Virus record (IMG/VR): IMGVR_UViG_3300042894_005997
Coordinates: 1-25,028 of that record
Strand: one strand, 5' to 3'
Source: a virus
Length of the DNA stretch: 25,028 nt
Position 1 is the stretch's first letter. Every line of letters begins with the position of its first letter. This document shows, in pieces, positions 14,166-21,196 of the stretch. The notes beneath the pieces are model-generated. The model saw nothing but the letters and a program-made list of their open reading frames with translations. It made no database searches and was not told where the DNA came from. The position numbers and the translations under genes are program-made.

Positions 14166-14789
14166 ATGGGAACTCAATCAAAATTGGAAAAAGAGAAAAG
14201 TAGATTAACAGATGAATTTGATTTAATTCAAGAGGAAAATAAAGAGTTTGATATCAGTCAACACTTAGCAACTATTGATGATTTACCTGATTTGGGTCAA
14301 ATTGAACTTTATGATTATGATGCTGACTTAACAATGGTTAGTCAAAAAGGTATGGAAGTACTTGAGTCGTTGGTTGATTTGTATTTAGGTGAGTTTCCGG
14401 AACTTAAACACAATGCTTATATTAGAAATAAAGTAAAAGAGGATTCACTTGTATATGCTGAGACTCTTTTCTTACAGAAAATGACTCGTAAAAACTTTCT
14501 TTCTCAGTTGAGACAAGTGGATAACGGTGATAATTCAGCAAGAATGCACGAAGTAATCAATCAGACAATTAGAGAGGTTCGTGAAAACTCTAAATTTGCT
14601 TCTACGATGAGAAGTGATTTAGAAAAGTTCTATAAAGACTTCCGTGGAGATTTAATTGAAGTGGCTGATAAGATGAAACAAAATAATCCACAATCTCAAT
14701 CCGATGATTCGGTGGATGATGGTCAAGTTGTTGATTCTAAGAAATTGAATGATATGATTAACGAGGCACTTTTGAAAAAGAAAAGTTAA
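14166..14789 (+). CDS. Helical acidic protein divergent from terL (possible terminase small subunit)
   Basis: A 207-residue protein, mostly alpha-helical. Residues ~1-60 are acidic and probably flexible (TDEFDLIQEENKEFDISQHL, then DLPDLGQIELYDYDAD). The middle contains several helices (GMEVLESLVDLYLGEF, KVKEDSLVYAETLFLQKM, ARMHEVINQTIREV, MRSDLEKFYKDFRGDLIEVA), and the C-terminus is Gln/Ser/Asp-rich ending in a basic helix (LNDMINEALLKKKS). The size and helical content would suit a small terminase or a portal/neck-associated protein, and it abuts terL, but no helix-turn-helix or gp16 homology is visible, so this is only a suggestion. Its stop shares TTAA with the convergent gene's stop. Confidence 0.6.
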   Translation: MGTQSKLEKEKSRLTDEFDLIQEENKEFDISQHLATIDDLPDLGQIELYDYDADLTMVSQKGMEVLESLVDLYLGEFPELKHNAYIRNKVKEDSLVYAETLFLQKMTRKNFLSQLRQVDNGDNSARMHEVINQTIREVRENSKFASTMRSDLEKFYKDFRGDLIEVADKMKQNNPQSQSDDSVDDGQVVDSKKLNDMINEALLKKKS

Positions 14790-15052
14790 ATAATTTCTCT
14801 GTCTGCTACTTTGTCAATTTTTTCAAATGCCTTGTCAATAATTGTTTGAATTTTATAATCAAGAACATCTTTATCGATTGGATAACCATATGCGCTAGCA
14901 AAAGAGGAAAAATCAACCAGCCAAGATTTAAGATTTTCAGCCATTTTTCTGGGTGTTAATCTATTCAACTTGATAAATAAAATCATTAAAACTATGTGTG
15001 TGGTGACACTTATAGATTCGTTAAGTGAATATTCGTTAAATTTTTTAATCAT
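14786..15052 (-). CDS. Small tagged protein with L-N-E-S site
   Basis: An 88-residue protein of unknown function. The N-terminus MIKKFNEYSLNES matches the shared tag, and L-N-E-S (residues 10-13) resembles the [LI]-x-E before a small residue that T4's prohead protease cuts. After it, ISVTTHIVLMILFIKLNRL is hydrophobic enough for a short membrane or buried helix, followed by helical segments (AENLKSWLVDFSSFASAYG, KIQTIIDKAFEKIDKV). The start lies 10 nt after the previous gene (leader AACAACGGAT). The 3' stop overlaps the 14166 gene's stop in TTAA 14786-14789. Three downstream genes of this unit also have tag-like ends. Confidence 0.6.
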   Translation of the reverse strand: MIKKFNEYSLNESISVTTHIVLMILFIKLNRLTPRKMAENLKSWLVDFSSFASAYGYPIDKDVLDYKIQTIIDKAFEKIDKVADREII

Positions 15053-15062
15053 ATCCGTTGTT

Positions 15063-15920
15063 TTATTTTTTATTTATTAAATTGTAATTCTCAAAATTCT
15101 TAATCACATTAGAATATTCTAACTGAACAATAGTTTCTAAAAATTTCTTGGATTTATTATGAGTGTATTCTTTTACCACTAAAACATTTTCCATATTTTT
15201 AATCTTATCTTTAACTTTTAATTTAACATCTTTTTCAGTTTTCATTAAGAGGGATTCCAAAACATTATTTATTCTTTTGGATAACTCAATAGATGATTTA
15301 CTATCATCATAGAAGGTGATTTGAGTATAGTCTTTTATTTCCTCATTTACTATCTTATCCACTTCAGTTTTCAAACCAATGAGATGTTGTAGAATGAGTT
15401 TAACTTTAAGATGAGAAATATCATCTTCATTGCGATTCATAAATGTTTCGGATATATAATAGAAGTTTTTTATTTTTAAACCTTTTTCTTTTAAATCTTC
15501 CTCCAATTTTTGAATCTGTTTTTCGTAGTTTCTTTTATTATTCTTTGAACAGATGATATAAATATCATCATCGGTGTTAATTATTGAATTAAACGGAGAT
15601 AAATCGATTTGGAAAGGTATATTCTCAATTAGTTGTGGGTTGAGATACTCTTGGAGTGAAATAGCGAGGTTTGAAAGGTCAGCTCTATACTTTTTGGCAG
15701 CCAATTTAACTTTATTCATAGCTTCATTAGAAAGCCAGAATGTTTTGCCGTTGAATTCTATTTTATTATTTTGATTTCGATAGATTCCAGATTGAAATGT
15801 TTTAAAATCAGCCGGATCTATTTTCAAAATAGGTATATTAGGATTTTCTTTTGAAACAATCCAAGGTTTAGATTCGGTTTTAAGAATTACGTCTAAGTCT
15901 ATAAAATGAGCATTATTCAT
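15063..15920 (-). CDS. HAD-like domain protein with tag-like C-terminus
   Basis: A 285-residue protein. HAD-fold motifs can be traced: motif I FIDLDVIL near the N-terminus (D8, D10), a long cap-like insertion (~20-115), motif II IYIICSKNN (S125), a motif III lysine in HLKVKLILQHL (K172/K174), and motif IV ITFYDDS (D205, D206). Between II and III lies a coiled segment (KQIQKLEEDLKEKGLKIKNF). Motif I lacks the usual G-T/S after DxD, so phosphatase activity is uncertain; it may bind a phosphorylated ligand instead. The C-terminal ~50 residues (YTHNKSKKF, then VQLEYSNVIKNFENYNL) end in IKNFENYN, almost identical to the N-terminal tag IKTFENYN of the hydrolase at 8797. The start is 1 nt from the upstream gene's stop. 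Confidence 0.55.
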   Translation of the reverse strand: MNNAHFIDLDVILKTESKPWIVSKENPNIPILKIDPADFKTFQSGIYRNQNNKIEFNGKTFWLSNEAMNKVKLAAKKYRADLSNLAISLQEYLNPQLIENIPFQIDLSPFNSIINTDDDIYIICSKNNKRNYEKQIQKLEEDLKEKGLKIKNFYYISETFMNRNEDDISHLKVKLILQHLIGLKTEVDKIVNEEIKDYTQITFYDDSKSSIELSKRINNVLESLLMKTEKDVKLKVKDKIKNMENVLVVKEYTHNKSKKFLETIVQLEYSNVIKNFENYNLINKK

Positions 15921-15921
15921 A

Positions 15922-16188
15922 TTATTTTAACCATTTTTCTAAAGAATCTACGACCTGAGTTAAGTTATTTAGACTCTTTACTTCTTTATTTTTGAAGTAG
16001 TCTTTCCAACTTTTCTTATCGTTATAGAATACTTTCTTAGCCACTTTGGCAAATTTCTCGACATTATCATCAATTGATTTACGAGATTGACTATTAAATC
16101 TTTTGTAGATGTTCTTTACACTTTGAGGAAAGTTCTCAATAGTTTTCTTTTCTTCATCAAAGTTTTCGAATAGTTGTAGATATTTCAT
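15922..16188 (-). CDS. Small basic protein with tag-like N-terminus
   Basis: An 88-residue protein of unknown function: tag-like start MKYLQLFENFDEE, then Lys/Asn-rich helices (KNIYKRFNSQSRKSI, DDNVEKFAKVAKKVFYNDKKSW, LTQVVDSLEKWLK). The net positive charge after the tag could suit DNA contact inside a head. The start comes 15 nt after the terminator of the previous unit, with TATATA only 5 nt before the ATG (AATATATAGATATATG), which would give a very short or absent leader. The HAD-like gene follows after 1 nt, so they are co-transcribed. Confidence 0.55.
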   Translation of the reverse strand: MKYLQLFENFDEEKKTIENFPQSVKNIYKRFNSQSRKSIDDNVEKFAKVAKKVFYNDKKSWKDYFKNKEVKSLNNLTQVVDSLEKWLK

Positions 16189-16203
16189 ATATCTATATAT
16201 TAA

Positions 16204-16231
16204 AAAACCCAGTCATTTTTGACTGGGTTTT
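16204..16231 (-). terminator. Rho-independent terminator after the 16237 gene
   Basis: A perfect 12-bp stem, 16204-16215 (AAAACCCAGTCA) pairing with 16220-16231, has a TTTT loop. On the minus strand it is followed by a T run (complement of 16202-16207). It lies 6 nt after the stop of the gene at 16237 and just before the next minus-strand start. Confidence 0.9.
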
Positions 16232-16236
16232 AATTT

Positions 16237-16686
16237 TTAAGCTATTCCTTTTTCAATTGCGAAGTTATAAAGTGTTGCTAGATTCAGATATTTTAAAAAT
16301 CCTGTTCTTACATCTTTTAATGTTTTAGATTTCTTCAAGATAGAAATTATTAAAACACCGAATTCTTCTTGAAATTCTAATTGAACTTCGTGCCAGTATT
16401 TTTTGTAGTTTTCTTCACTTACCCACTCTTCATCTCCACCGGCCAACCAATATAAACATTTTGAGGGTTCAATATTATAGTAATCAATTTCAGATATTTC
16501 TAGATTCCAAATCTGGTCATTCCATTTAGATTTCAATCTCATCAAAATTGCCACCGCTTCTGCTAAATCATTAGTTACCTCCGTTCCTATTTCGAAATAA
16601 TAACCATTAAAATCTTGACCGATTTTAATCATTTCAGAGTTCCAAACATTGTTGGGTCTCATTACAGCTACTTTCTTCTTTTTCAT
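16237..16686 (-). CDS. Hypothetical protein (alpha/beta)
   Basis: A 149-residue protein of unknown function. It has a basic start (MKKKKVAVMRPNNVWN), a beta-alpha core (FNGYYFEIGTEVTNDLAEAVAILMRLKSKWN), a Trp/Tyr-rich middle (IWNLEISEIDYYNI, CLYWLAGGDEEWVSEENYKKYW) and C-terminal helices. Trp content is high (7 residues), suggesting a compact globular protein. No catalytic motif found. It starts 16 nt after the preceding gene and ends at a strong terminator, closing a two-gene unit. Confidence 0.6.
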   Translation of the reverse strand: MKKKKVAVMRPNNVWNSEMIKIGQDFNGYYFEIGTEVTNDLAEAVAILMRLKSKWNDQIWNLEISEIDYYNIEPSKCLYWLAGGDEEWVSEENYKKYWHEVQLEFQEEFGVLIISILKKSKTLKDVRTGFLKYLNLATLYNFAIEKGIA

Positions 16687-16702
16687 GTTAATTGATTGTT
16701 TT

Positions 16703-17002
16703 TTATATCCTTTCAGATTTTAAATTGATTCCTGATTGCCATTTTCCTTTAAAATTTCCATTTTCGAATATTCCATTTATGAAATTTCCATAGAAATTAC
16801 CTGATTTGAAAATGCCATATTCCCAGTCACCAGAGTAGAAATCTCCCGAATGCCAAATTAGAGTATCATTTTTAATCTCTATTTGAGCATTCTCGATTTC
16901 AGAGTCTAAGAGCCAGTAAAACTTTTTCAGGAGTAATTGTTTATGAATTTCATTTTGTGATTTGATTGCCTTGCCATCAATCACGAGTTCCGTATATCTC
17001 AT
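16703..17002 (-). CDS. Small protein with W/F-x-x-G beta-repeats
   Basis: A 99-residue protein. The C-terminal half is a run of short strand-turn units: WHSGDF, YSGDW, EYGIF, KSGNF, YGNF, INGIF, ENGNF, KGKW, QSGI. That is about nine G-x-[FW] turns spaced 4-6 residues apart, likely a small beta-solenoid or MORN-like sheet with stacked aromatic residues. I recall similar repeats in other phage proteins of unknown function. The N-terminal ~45 residues are helical (EIHKQLLLKKFYWLL). The protein has no signal peptide. It leads a two-gene unit with the 16237 gene; a TATATAAC box lies 25 nt upstream of its ATG on the minus strand. Confidence 0.6.
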   Translation of the reverse strand: MRYTELVIDGKAIKSQNEIHKQLLLKKFYWLLDSEIENAQIEIKNDTLIWHSGDFYSGDWEYGIFKSGNFYGNFINGIFENGNFKGKWQSGINLKSERI

Positions 17003-17027
17003 AAAGTATAACCAAAATTATTATTAC

Positions 17028-17037
17028 GTTATATATT
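17028..17037 (-). promoter_or_regulatory. Candidate TATATA promoter box for the 17002 unit
   Basis: On the minus strand AATATATAAC lies 25 nt before the ATG at 17002. It is similar to the TATATAAC form ahead of the sheath gene. A TAATTTTG element downstream of it would fit the Bacteroidetes -7 consensus, but the nearest TTTG is 24 nt away, longer than usual. Confidence 0.35.
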
Positions 17038-17089
17038 GATGTTACAAAACTAATTTGGAGAAGATATGGATTTTTTTAGAAAAAAGAAA

Positions 17090-17114
17090 AAACCCAACCT
17101 TTTGGGTTGGGTTT
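17090..17114 (-). terminator. Rho-independent terminator after the 17128 gene
   Basis: A perfect 10-bp stem, 17090-17099 (AAACCCAACC) pairing with 17105-17114, has a 5-nt loop. On the minus strand it is followed by TTTTTTCTTTTTTC-type T-rich sequence. It ends the single-gene unit at 17128-17508. Confidence 0.85.
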
Positions 17115-17127
17115 GTCTTTACTTTGG

Positions 17128-17508
17128 TTACTTAGAATTTCTATTCAAGAATAGTTTCTCTCTTGTTGTTAGAGATTCAATTCCTTTCTCATTTATTTTA
17201 TCAAGTAAATCATCTACTTCATAGTCTAATTTTAGAGCTGAGTTAGATTCTTTCATCGTTAATGGTTTGATGTTGGAAAGTGATTTTTCCATATCTTCTG
17301 TTAGTGCAAATGTTCCATCTTTTCTAACTACTGCGACAACAATTCCGTTTTTGATATCAATAAATGCTTTAGAAAACTTTGCTCTCATTTCTATCATAGC
17401 TTCGGGTATAAGTGGAACATTATTGTCCTCAGCTAATTTTTTATACTCTTCGATAGTTGAATATTTATTCAAACTTATTGAGATTACTTTGAAGTTATTA
17501 AAGTTCAT
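17128..17508 (-). CDS. Hypothetical protein with Bacteroidetes-type LLDKI..KG..SLT C-terminal motif
   Basis: A 126-residue protein of unknown function. Residues 1-85 look like an alpha/beta domain (FKVISISLNKYSTIEEYKKL, AFIDIKNGIVVAVVRKDG). Residues 99-126 form the motif DDLLDKINEKGIESLTTREK then LFLNRNSK. This is close, from memory, to the helical-hairpin tail of Bacteroidetes rhomboid-like and other membrane proteins (ILDKIs.kG.dSLT.eEk.FL...S), and a related copy is in the 2068 gene product. It is a one-gene unit with a Bacteroidetes-type promoter upstream and its own terminator, unlike the other genes here, so it may be expressed early by host RNA polymerase. Confidence 0.65.
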   Translation of the reverse strand: MNFNNFKVISISLNKYSTIEEYKKLAEDNNVPLIPEAMIEMRAKFSKAFIDIKNGIVVAVVRKDGTFALTEDMEKSLSNIKPLTMKESNSALKLDYEVDDLLDKINEKGIESLTTREKLFLNRNSK

Positions 17509-17527
17509 ATTATTTATTGTTTGTGTT

Positions 17528-17558
17528 ACAAATATATGGAATAATTTTCAATTTTCAA
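17528..17558 (-). promoter_or_regulatory. Candidate Bacteroidetes primary-sigma promoter for the 17508 gene
   Basis: On the minus strand TTTG (complement of 17555-17558) and TATATTTG (complement of 17528-17535, matching TAnnTTTG) are separated by exactly 19 nt, the spacing known for Bacteroidetes sigma-ABfr-type promoters. The ATG at 17508 is 19 nt beyond the -7 element. This is the best match to the host consensus that I found in the window. Confidence 0.55.
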
Positions 17559-17573
17559 AAAAGATATTTATAA

Positions 17574-17584
17574 TTTTATATATA
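17574..17584 (+). promoter_or_regulatory. Candidate late promoter box TTTATATATAC for the 17612 gene
   Basis: The 11-mer is identical to the box at 2574-2584 and lies 27 nt before the ATG at 17612. A second TATATA, in GTATATAATATTTATG, is only 6 nt from the ATG. Confidence 0.4.
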
Positions 17585-17611
17585 CTGTTAAATTAAAAGT
17601 ATATAATATTT

Positions 17612-20524
17612 ATGAATAAGATTTTGACGAGAGAACAATACTTAGACACATTAAGGACACAAAGATATATCAAATATACTGGTGTGCCAAAATACAATGA
17701 GGCTTTTGCCAATGATGTTAATTGGGGAGATTCTTGGGTTGGTCGAATGATTAATTCTATTATAAGAAAGGGAAAAATTGCGATTAACCTTAGAAGAGTA
17801 GATTCTCTTGGTAAAAGATTACAATCTATTTTTGATGAACTAGTTGATTCTGGTAAAGTAATAGCTAATAATGGGGTAAAATCATTTATTACTACCAGTT
17901 GTTTAATAGGTGAATTAGAAAAAATGGTTAAAGGTGAATCTGGTAAAGAAGGTACTGAATCAGATATTCCAAATATTATTTCGCACATTGTATTTTTAAT
18001 TGGTCAAGTTCAAAGTTATTATTTAGAAGATAAGGAGGAGCTAATAGAAGTTCTTCAGGAGTTCAAAAAATATTTAGAGGGATTATTAAAAAATGTTAGT
18101 AAAAATTCTGATTCAGATGAAGAAGGATTGTCTGATGAAGGTGATAGCGGTGATATCGGTGATTATAATCAAATATTTTTCCAAGAATCTAAAAAACTTT
18201 TACAATCAGTTGTAGATTTACACAATATGATTAAAAATAATGTAGTTCGTTTTTCAGAAGAAGAATATGGTAAAAAGATTAATGTTGGTCTGCAATTTGA
18301 CCTACAAAAGTTTAATTCACTAAAGACAACATTTGATAAAGCTAAACCAGAAAATAAATTGTCTATTTTAAGGCAACTTGTTCCTATTATTGAGGCTGGA
18401 TTAGATTCCTATAAGTTAAAAAAAGATAAAGCAAATATAACACTTTTTGATTCTTATTTTAAGAAGTATGCTGGAATATTAAGTGGATTGGAAAGAGAAG
18501 CTCTTGATAGAAATAAGAAGAAAGAATTGCCTGGTGGTTCAAAAGATGTTTCAAAAACCGAAAAGACGCCATCTCCTACTAGTAAATCAGTTGAAAAAGA
18601 AATTAAAAAAGTATCAAATGAATCTCTACTGTTTGAGGAAGTCGAACAAAATTTACAAAAGGGTGAATTACATGCGAAAAATGCTTGGAAAAAAGTTGTA
18701 GATGCTTATAATAAGTCGGGAATTGCTAAATATATTCCACAAATAGAGGAGCTTTTATCAGTTGGTGTTAAAGATGGTAAAGAAAAGGCTATTCAAGCTA
18801 AGAAGAATATTATCTTAGTTTGTAAGCAAGTAATTACTAATAAGTTAACAGTTGGAAAGCCAATATCCTTTGACGATTTGATAAAAGAGGGTATTTATGA
18901 CAATGATTTGCCTAAAGCAATTTCATTATTCGGTAAAATCTTACTTTCTTTCAATGAAGACTTAGGTCTTGCTAGTGCCTATGGTTCAAGAGGTAGAGAT
19001 CCTAAAACGGGTCAGGCACTTGGTACTAATCCAGTTAAAGTTTTTGTAAACTCATTTAATAGTCTTGAGAAGACACTTCCGAAACTTGGTGGTGTTAAAA
19101 AAGAATATAAAGCTGGTGATACCGTTAAATATAAATTGACAAAGGGTGGTGAAGGTGAAAAAGAAATTACAAAAGTCGAGGGAGATAGGTTCTTCTTTAA
19201 GAGTAAAAGTGGAGAGGAATTATCAGCACCATTAAAAATTATAACAGGGAAAGTAGAAAAGAAACAGGAATCTATAATATCAAATTATGTTAGTTTCTCA
19301 AAAATATTTGAGAAAACAGAAGGAGTTGATTATGATGAGGTCTCTGATAAGTTTGATGAACTATTTACAGATGAGATAATCAAAAAGTTCTCAATAGAAG
19401 AGTCTAATGTGGAGGAAATCAAAGGATTAGGAAGTGAAGGAGACACTATTATAATTACTGGTGCTGATCCAATTATGGAAATAGTTAGATTGTTTCAAAG
19501 AGCGTGGAGATTGCACACACCAGGTATAATTCCATCTGGAAGAACTGGTGGTAAAGTTTCAACATCTGTTTTCATGGAATATGAAAACCTGGGTGACCGA
19601 GATGGTACTCCAGATGCTCCTGGTTCAGGTCCTTATAGAAATATTGAGTTATATGAAAAATGGAATGAGGCTGTTATGAATATTTTGAGCAATTCTAAAT
19701 ACAGAACAACAATATTTAGTGATGATGCTAAATTTGCTTGGAATTATAAAGAAAAGACTGAGGTTGCTAAAATCAGTAAGGATAATTTATCTAAACAAGG
19801 AAAAGCAGAAATTGAAGGAGCAAAGCCTTTGGGTAAAATACTTCTTCGTTTCGTAAATAGACTATTATCTGATTCAGAAATGTATAAAAAAGATGGTGCA
19901 TTGCCTAAATTTCTAAATGAGTATTTTGGCCTTGATAAGGATTCCATTGATAAGTTGGGTGGTATAGTCTTCTCTGGATTTAAAAAGGATGCTAATGGCA
20001 ATACTGAAACAGCAGGTGAGATTAAACAAACTTTATGTAAATTTGAAAAGTGGAATAAGGTTGATGAGATGAGAAGCAAATCAGCTTTTAAGGATTATTT
20101 TAAGAGTGATGAGTCTGAAGGATTGGTTTTTAGAATTAAGGCTAACGGTAAATATAAATATTTTTATACTTTGAAAAAAATTCAAAACTCTGTTTATTTC
20201 TTAATTTTCGACTCTTTTGTTTTTGATACTAAAAATTGTAGTGTTTCTGAAAAAAGAAATCCAGTAAGTGATGCTAAAGTTGTTAAGTTTGATGTCAATG
20301 CTCAACAAAATTTTATTGATGGGAAAACTATAAAACTTGAAACTTGGGATGTATATGGAAAATTAGATAATGAAGGAATTTTGGACTACAAGTTGGAGTC
20401 AGAACCATCAGTACTTATTGATAATAAAGAGAAGAGTCCTTTTAAAGATTGTAAATTTGATAATCAGAATCAGAAGAAGAATATTAAAAATCACATCAAC
20501 AAAATTAAACCAAACTTGATATGA
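17612..20524 (+). CDS. Large multi-segment protein of unknown function (virion-associated candidate)
   Basis: A 970-residue protein. N-terminus: MNKILTREQYLDTLRTQRYI, then YNEAFANDVNWGDSWVGRMI (29-47), then a basic helix, a start pattern I associate with structural proteins of large phages. Residues ~60-165 and 190-300 are helical; ~166-185 is an acidic linker (DSDEEGLSDEGDSGD); ~303-335 is a Lys/Ser/Pro linker. Residues ~498-545 (YKAGDTVKYKL, EGDRFFFKSKSGEEL) look like an SH3- or Tudor-like barrel. Following it, SNYVSFSKIFEKTEG resembles the tag motif at an internal position. The last third is mixed alpha/beta with aromatic strands (YKYFYTLKKIQNSVYFLIFD). No enzyme motif found. It overlaps the next gene by ATGA at 20521-20524, so they are translationally coupled. 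Neighbouring sheath and terminase genes suggest a virion or assembly role. Confidence 0.65.
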   Translation: MNKILTREQYLDTLRTQRYIKYTGVPKYNEAFANDVNWGDSWVGRMINSIIRKGKIAINLRRVDSLGKRLQSIFDELVDSGKVIANNGVKSFITTSCLIGELEKMVKGESGKEGTESDIPNIISHIVFLIGQVQSYYLEDKEELIEVLQEFKKYLEGLLKNVSKNSDSDEEGLSDEGDSGDIGDYNQIFFQESKKLLQSVVDLHNMIKNNVVRFSEEEYGKKINVGLQFDLQKFNSLKTTFDKAKPENKLSILRQLVPIIEAGLDSYKLKKDKANITLFDSYFKKYAGILSGLEREALDRNKKKELPGGSKDVSKTEKTPSPTSKSVEKEIKKVSNESLLFEEVEQNLQKGELHAKNAWKKVVDAYNKSGIAKYIPQIEELLSVGVKDGKEKAIQAKKNIILVCKQVITNKLTVGKPISFDDLIKEGIYDNDLPKAISLFGKILLSFNEDLGLASAYGSRGRDPKTGQALGTNPVKVFVNSFNSLEKTLPKLGGVKKEYKAGDTVKYKLTKGGEGEKEITKVEGDRFFFKSKSGEELSAPLKIITGKVEKKQESIISNYVSFSKIFEKTEGVDYDEVSDKFDELFTDEIIKKFSIEESNVEEIKGLGSEGDTIIITGADPIMEIVRLFQRAWRLHTPGIIPSGRTGGKVSTSVFMEYENLGDRDGTPDAPGSGPYRNIELYEKWNEAVMNILSNSKYRTTIFSDDAKFAWNYKEKTEVAKISKDNLSKQGKAEIEGAKPLGKILLRFVNRLLSDSEMYKKDGALPKFLNEYFGLDKDSIDKLGGIVFSGFKKDANGNTETAGEIKQTLCKFEKWNKVDEMRSKSAFKDYFKSDESEGLVFRIKANGKYKYFYTLKKIQNSVYFLIFDSFVFDTKNCSVSEKRNPVSDAKVVKFDVNAQQNFIDGKTIKLETWDVYGKLDNEGILDYKLESEPSVLIDNKEKSPFKDCKFDNQNQKKNIKNHINKIKPNLI

Positions 20525-21141
20525 TAGAGATACTTAATTTTGAAAATTTTTCTAAAAATGAGTTGTTCGGATTTGGAAAAAAGTATGAATTCGATTCAAA
20601 AGCAATAGAAGTGTTCCAAGATTTATTGGAAAATATAGACAAAATTGAGGTTCAGAAATTTGCAGATTATAGAAGAGAGGTGACATTAACCAAGAAGAAA
20701 GAAGAACAAGATTCGTCTATTGAGAGCTCAGGTGAAGTGAAAGAGGCTAGAATTATGAGAGTTCCGAAATCTCAAACTAAAATTACAAAGGTTGGAAAAG
20801 TTGAATCTAAAAATAAACAAAATACTCAAATTGATGACACTGATGTTGCGGTACTTAAAAATTACTCAAAGCATAGAAAAAGTTCTAAGATATGGGGTAG
20901 TTTTAAAGAAAACTCTTACTCACTTGTAATAAATGGTAAACACTTTATAGGTGATGTTAGAGGTGAAGAAGGTAAAATGTTAGTAAATCCTAAATTAACT
21001 GAGATGTATTGGAATTTTCTGTCCGATGTTGCCAATTTACAAGAAAAATATCAAAAGCGATTAGTTAGCGATTCACAACGAGATTCAGAGTTAAGTAAAA
21101 TAAAGACAAAATATCAAGCACAACTTTCAAAGTTCAAATAA
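20521..21141 (+). CDS. Hypothetical protein coupled to the 970-residue gene
   Basis: A 206-residue protein of unknown function. It begins MIEILNFENFSKNE, a variant of the shared tag (F-EN-F then N-E). Residues ~45-105 are a charged, Lys/Glu-rich and probably disordered middle (LTKKKEEQDSSIESSGEV, VGKVESKNKQNTQ). Residues ~115-165 form a small folded segment (SKIWGSFKENSYSLVINGKHFIGDVRG), and the end is a coiled coil (DVANLQEKYQKRLVSDSQRDSELSKIKTKYQAQLSKF). The ATGA overlap with the upstream gene implies equal or coupled production, so the two products may act together. A strong terminator follows 3 nt after the stop. Confidence 0.65.
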   Translation: MIEILNFENFSKNELFGFGKKYEFDSKAIEVFQDLLENIDKIEVQKFADYRREVTLTKKKEEQDSSIESSGEVKEARIMRVPKSQTKITKVGKVESKNKQNTQIDDTDVAVLKNYSKHRKSSKIWGSFKENSYSLVINGKHFIGDVRGEEGKMLVNPKLTEMYWNFLSDVANLQEKYQKRLVSDSQRDSELSKIKTKYQAQLSKFK

Positions 21142-21143
21142 AC

Positions 21144-21169
21144 AAAAACCCCCAGATTTGGGGGTTTTT
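21144..21169 (+). terminator. Rho-independent terminator after the 20521 gene
   Basis: An 11-bp stem, AAAAACCCCCA (21144-21154) pairing with TGGGGGTTTTT (21159-21169), has a GATT loop and ends in five Ts. The five consecutive G-C pairs make it the most GC-rich hairpin of the window. It separates the 17612-21141 unit from the coiled-coil gene at 21197. Confidence 0.9.
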
Positions 21170-21196
21170 AGTTTAAATAAATCAATATATAGAATT

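Noticed and set aside
17065-17237. Plus-strand small ORF beginning ATGGATTTTTTTAG with a GGAG upstream
   Set aside because: It runs through the terminator hairpin at 17090-17114 and antisense to the 17128 gene; its product has no coherent pattern.
17593-17988. Minus-strand frame opposite the start of the 970-residue gene
   Set aside because: The plus-strand frame continues for 970 codons with coherent sequence and has a promoter-like box; the opposite frame lies inside it and covers the divergent promoter gap.
21158-21196. Upstream extension of the coiled-coil gene to 21158
   Set aside because: It covers the loop and 3' arm of the terminator hairpin; the ATG at 21197 restores the tag-like start.
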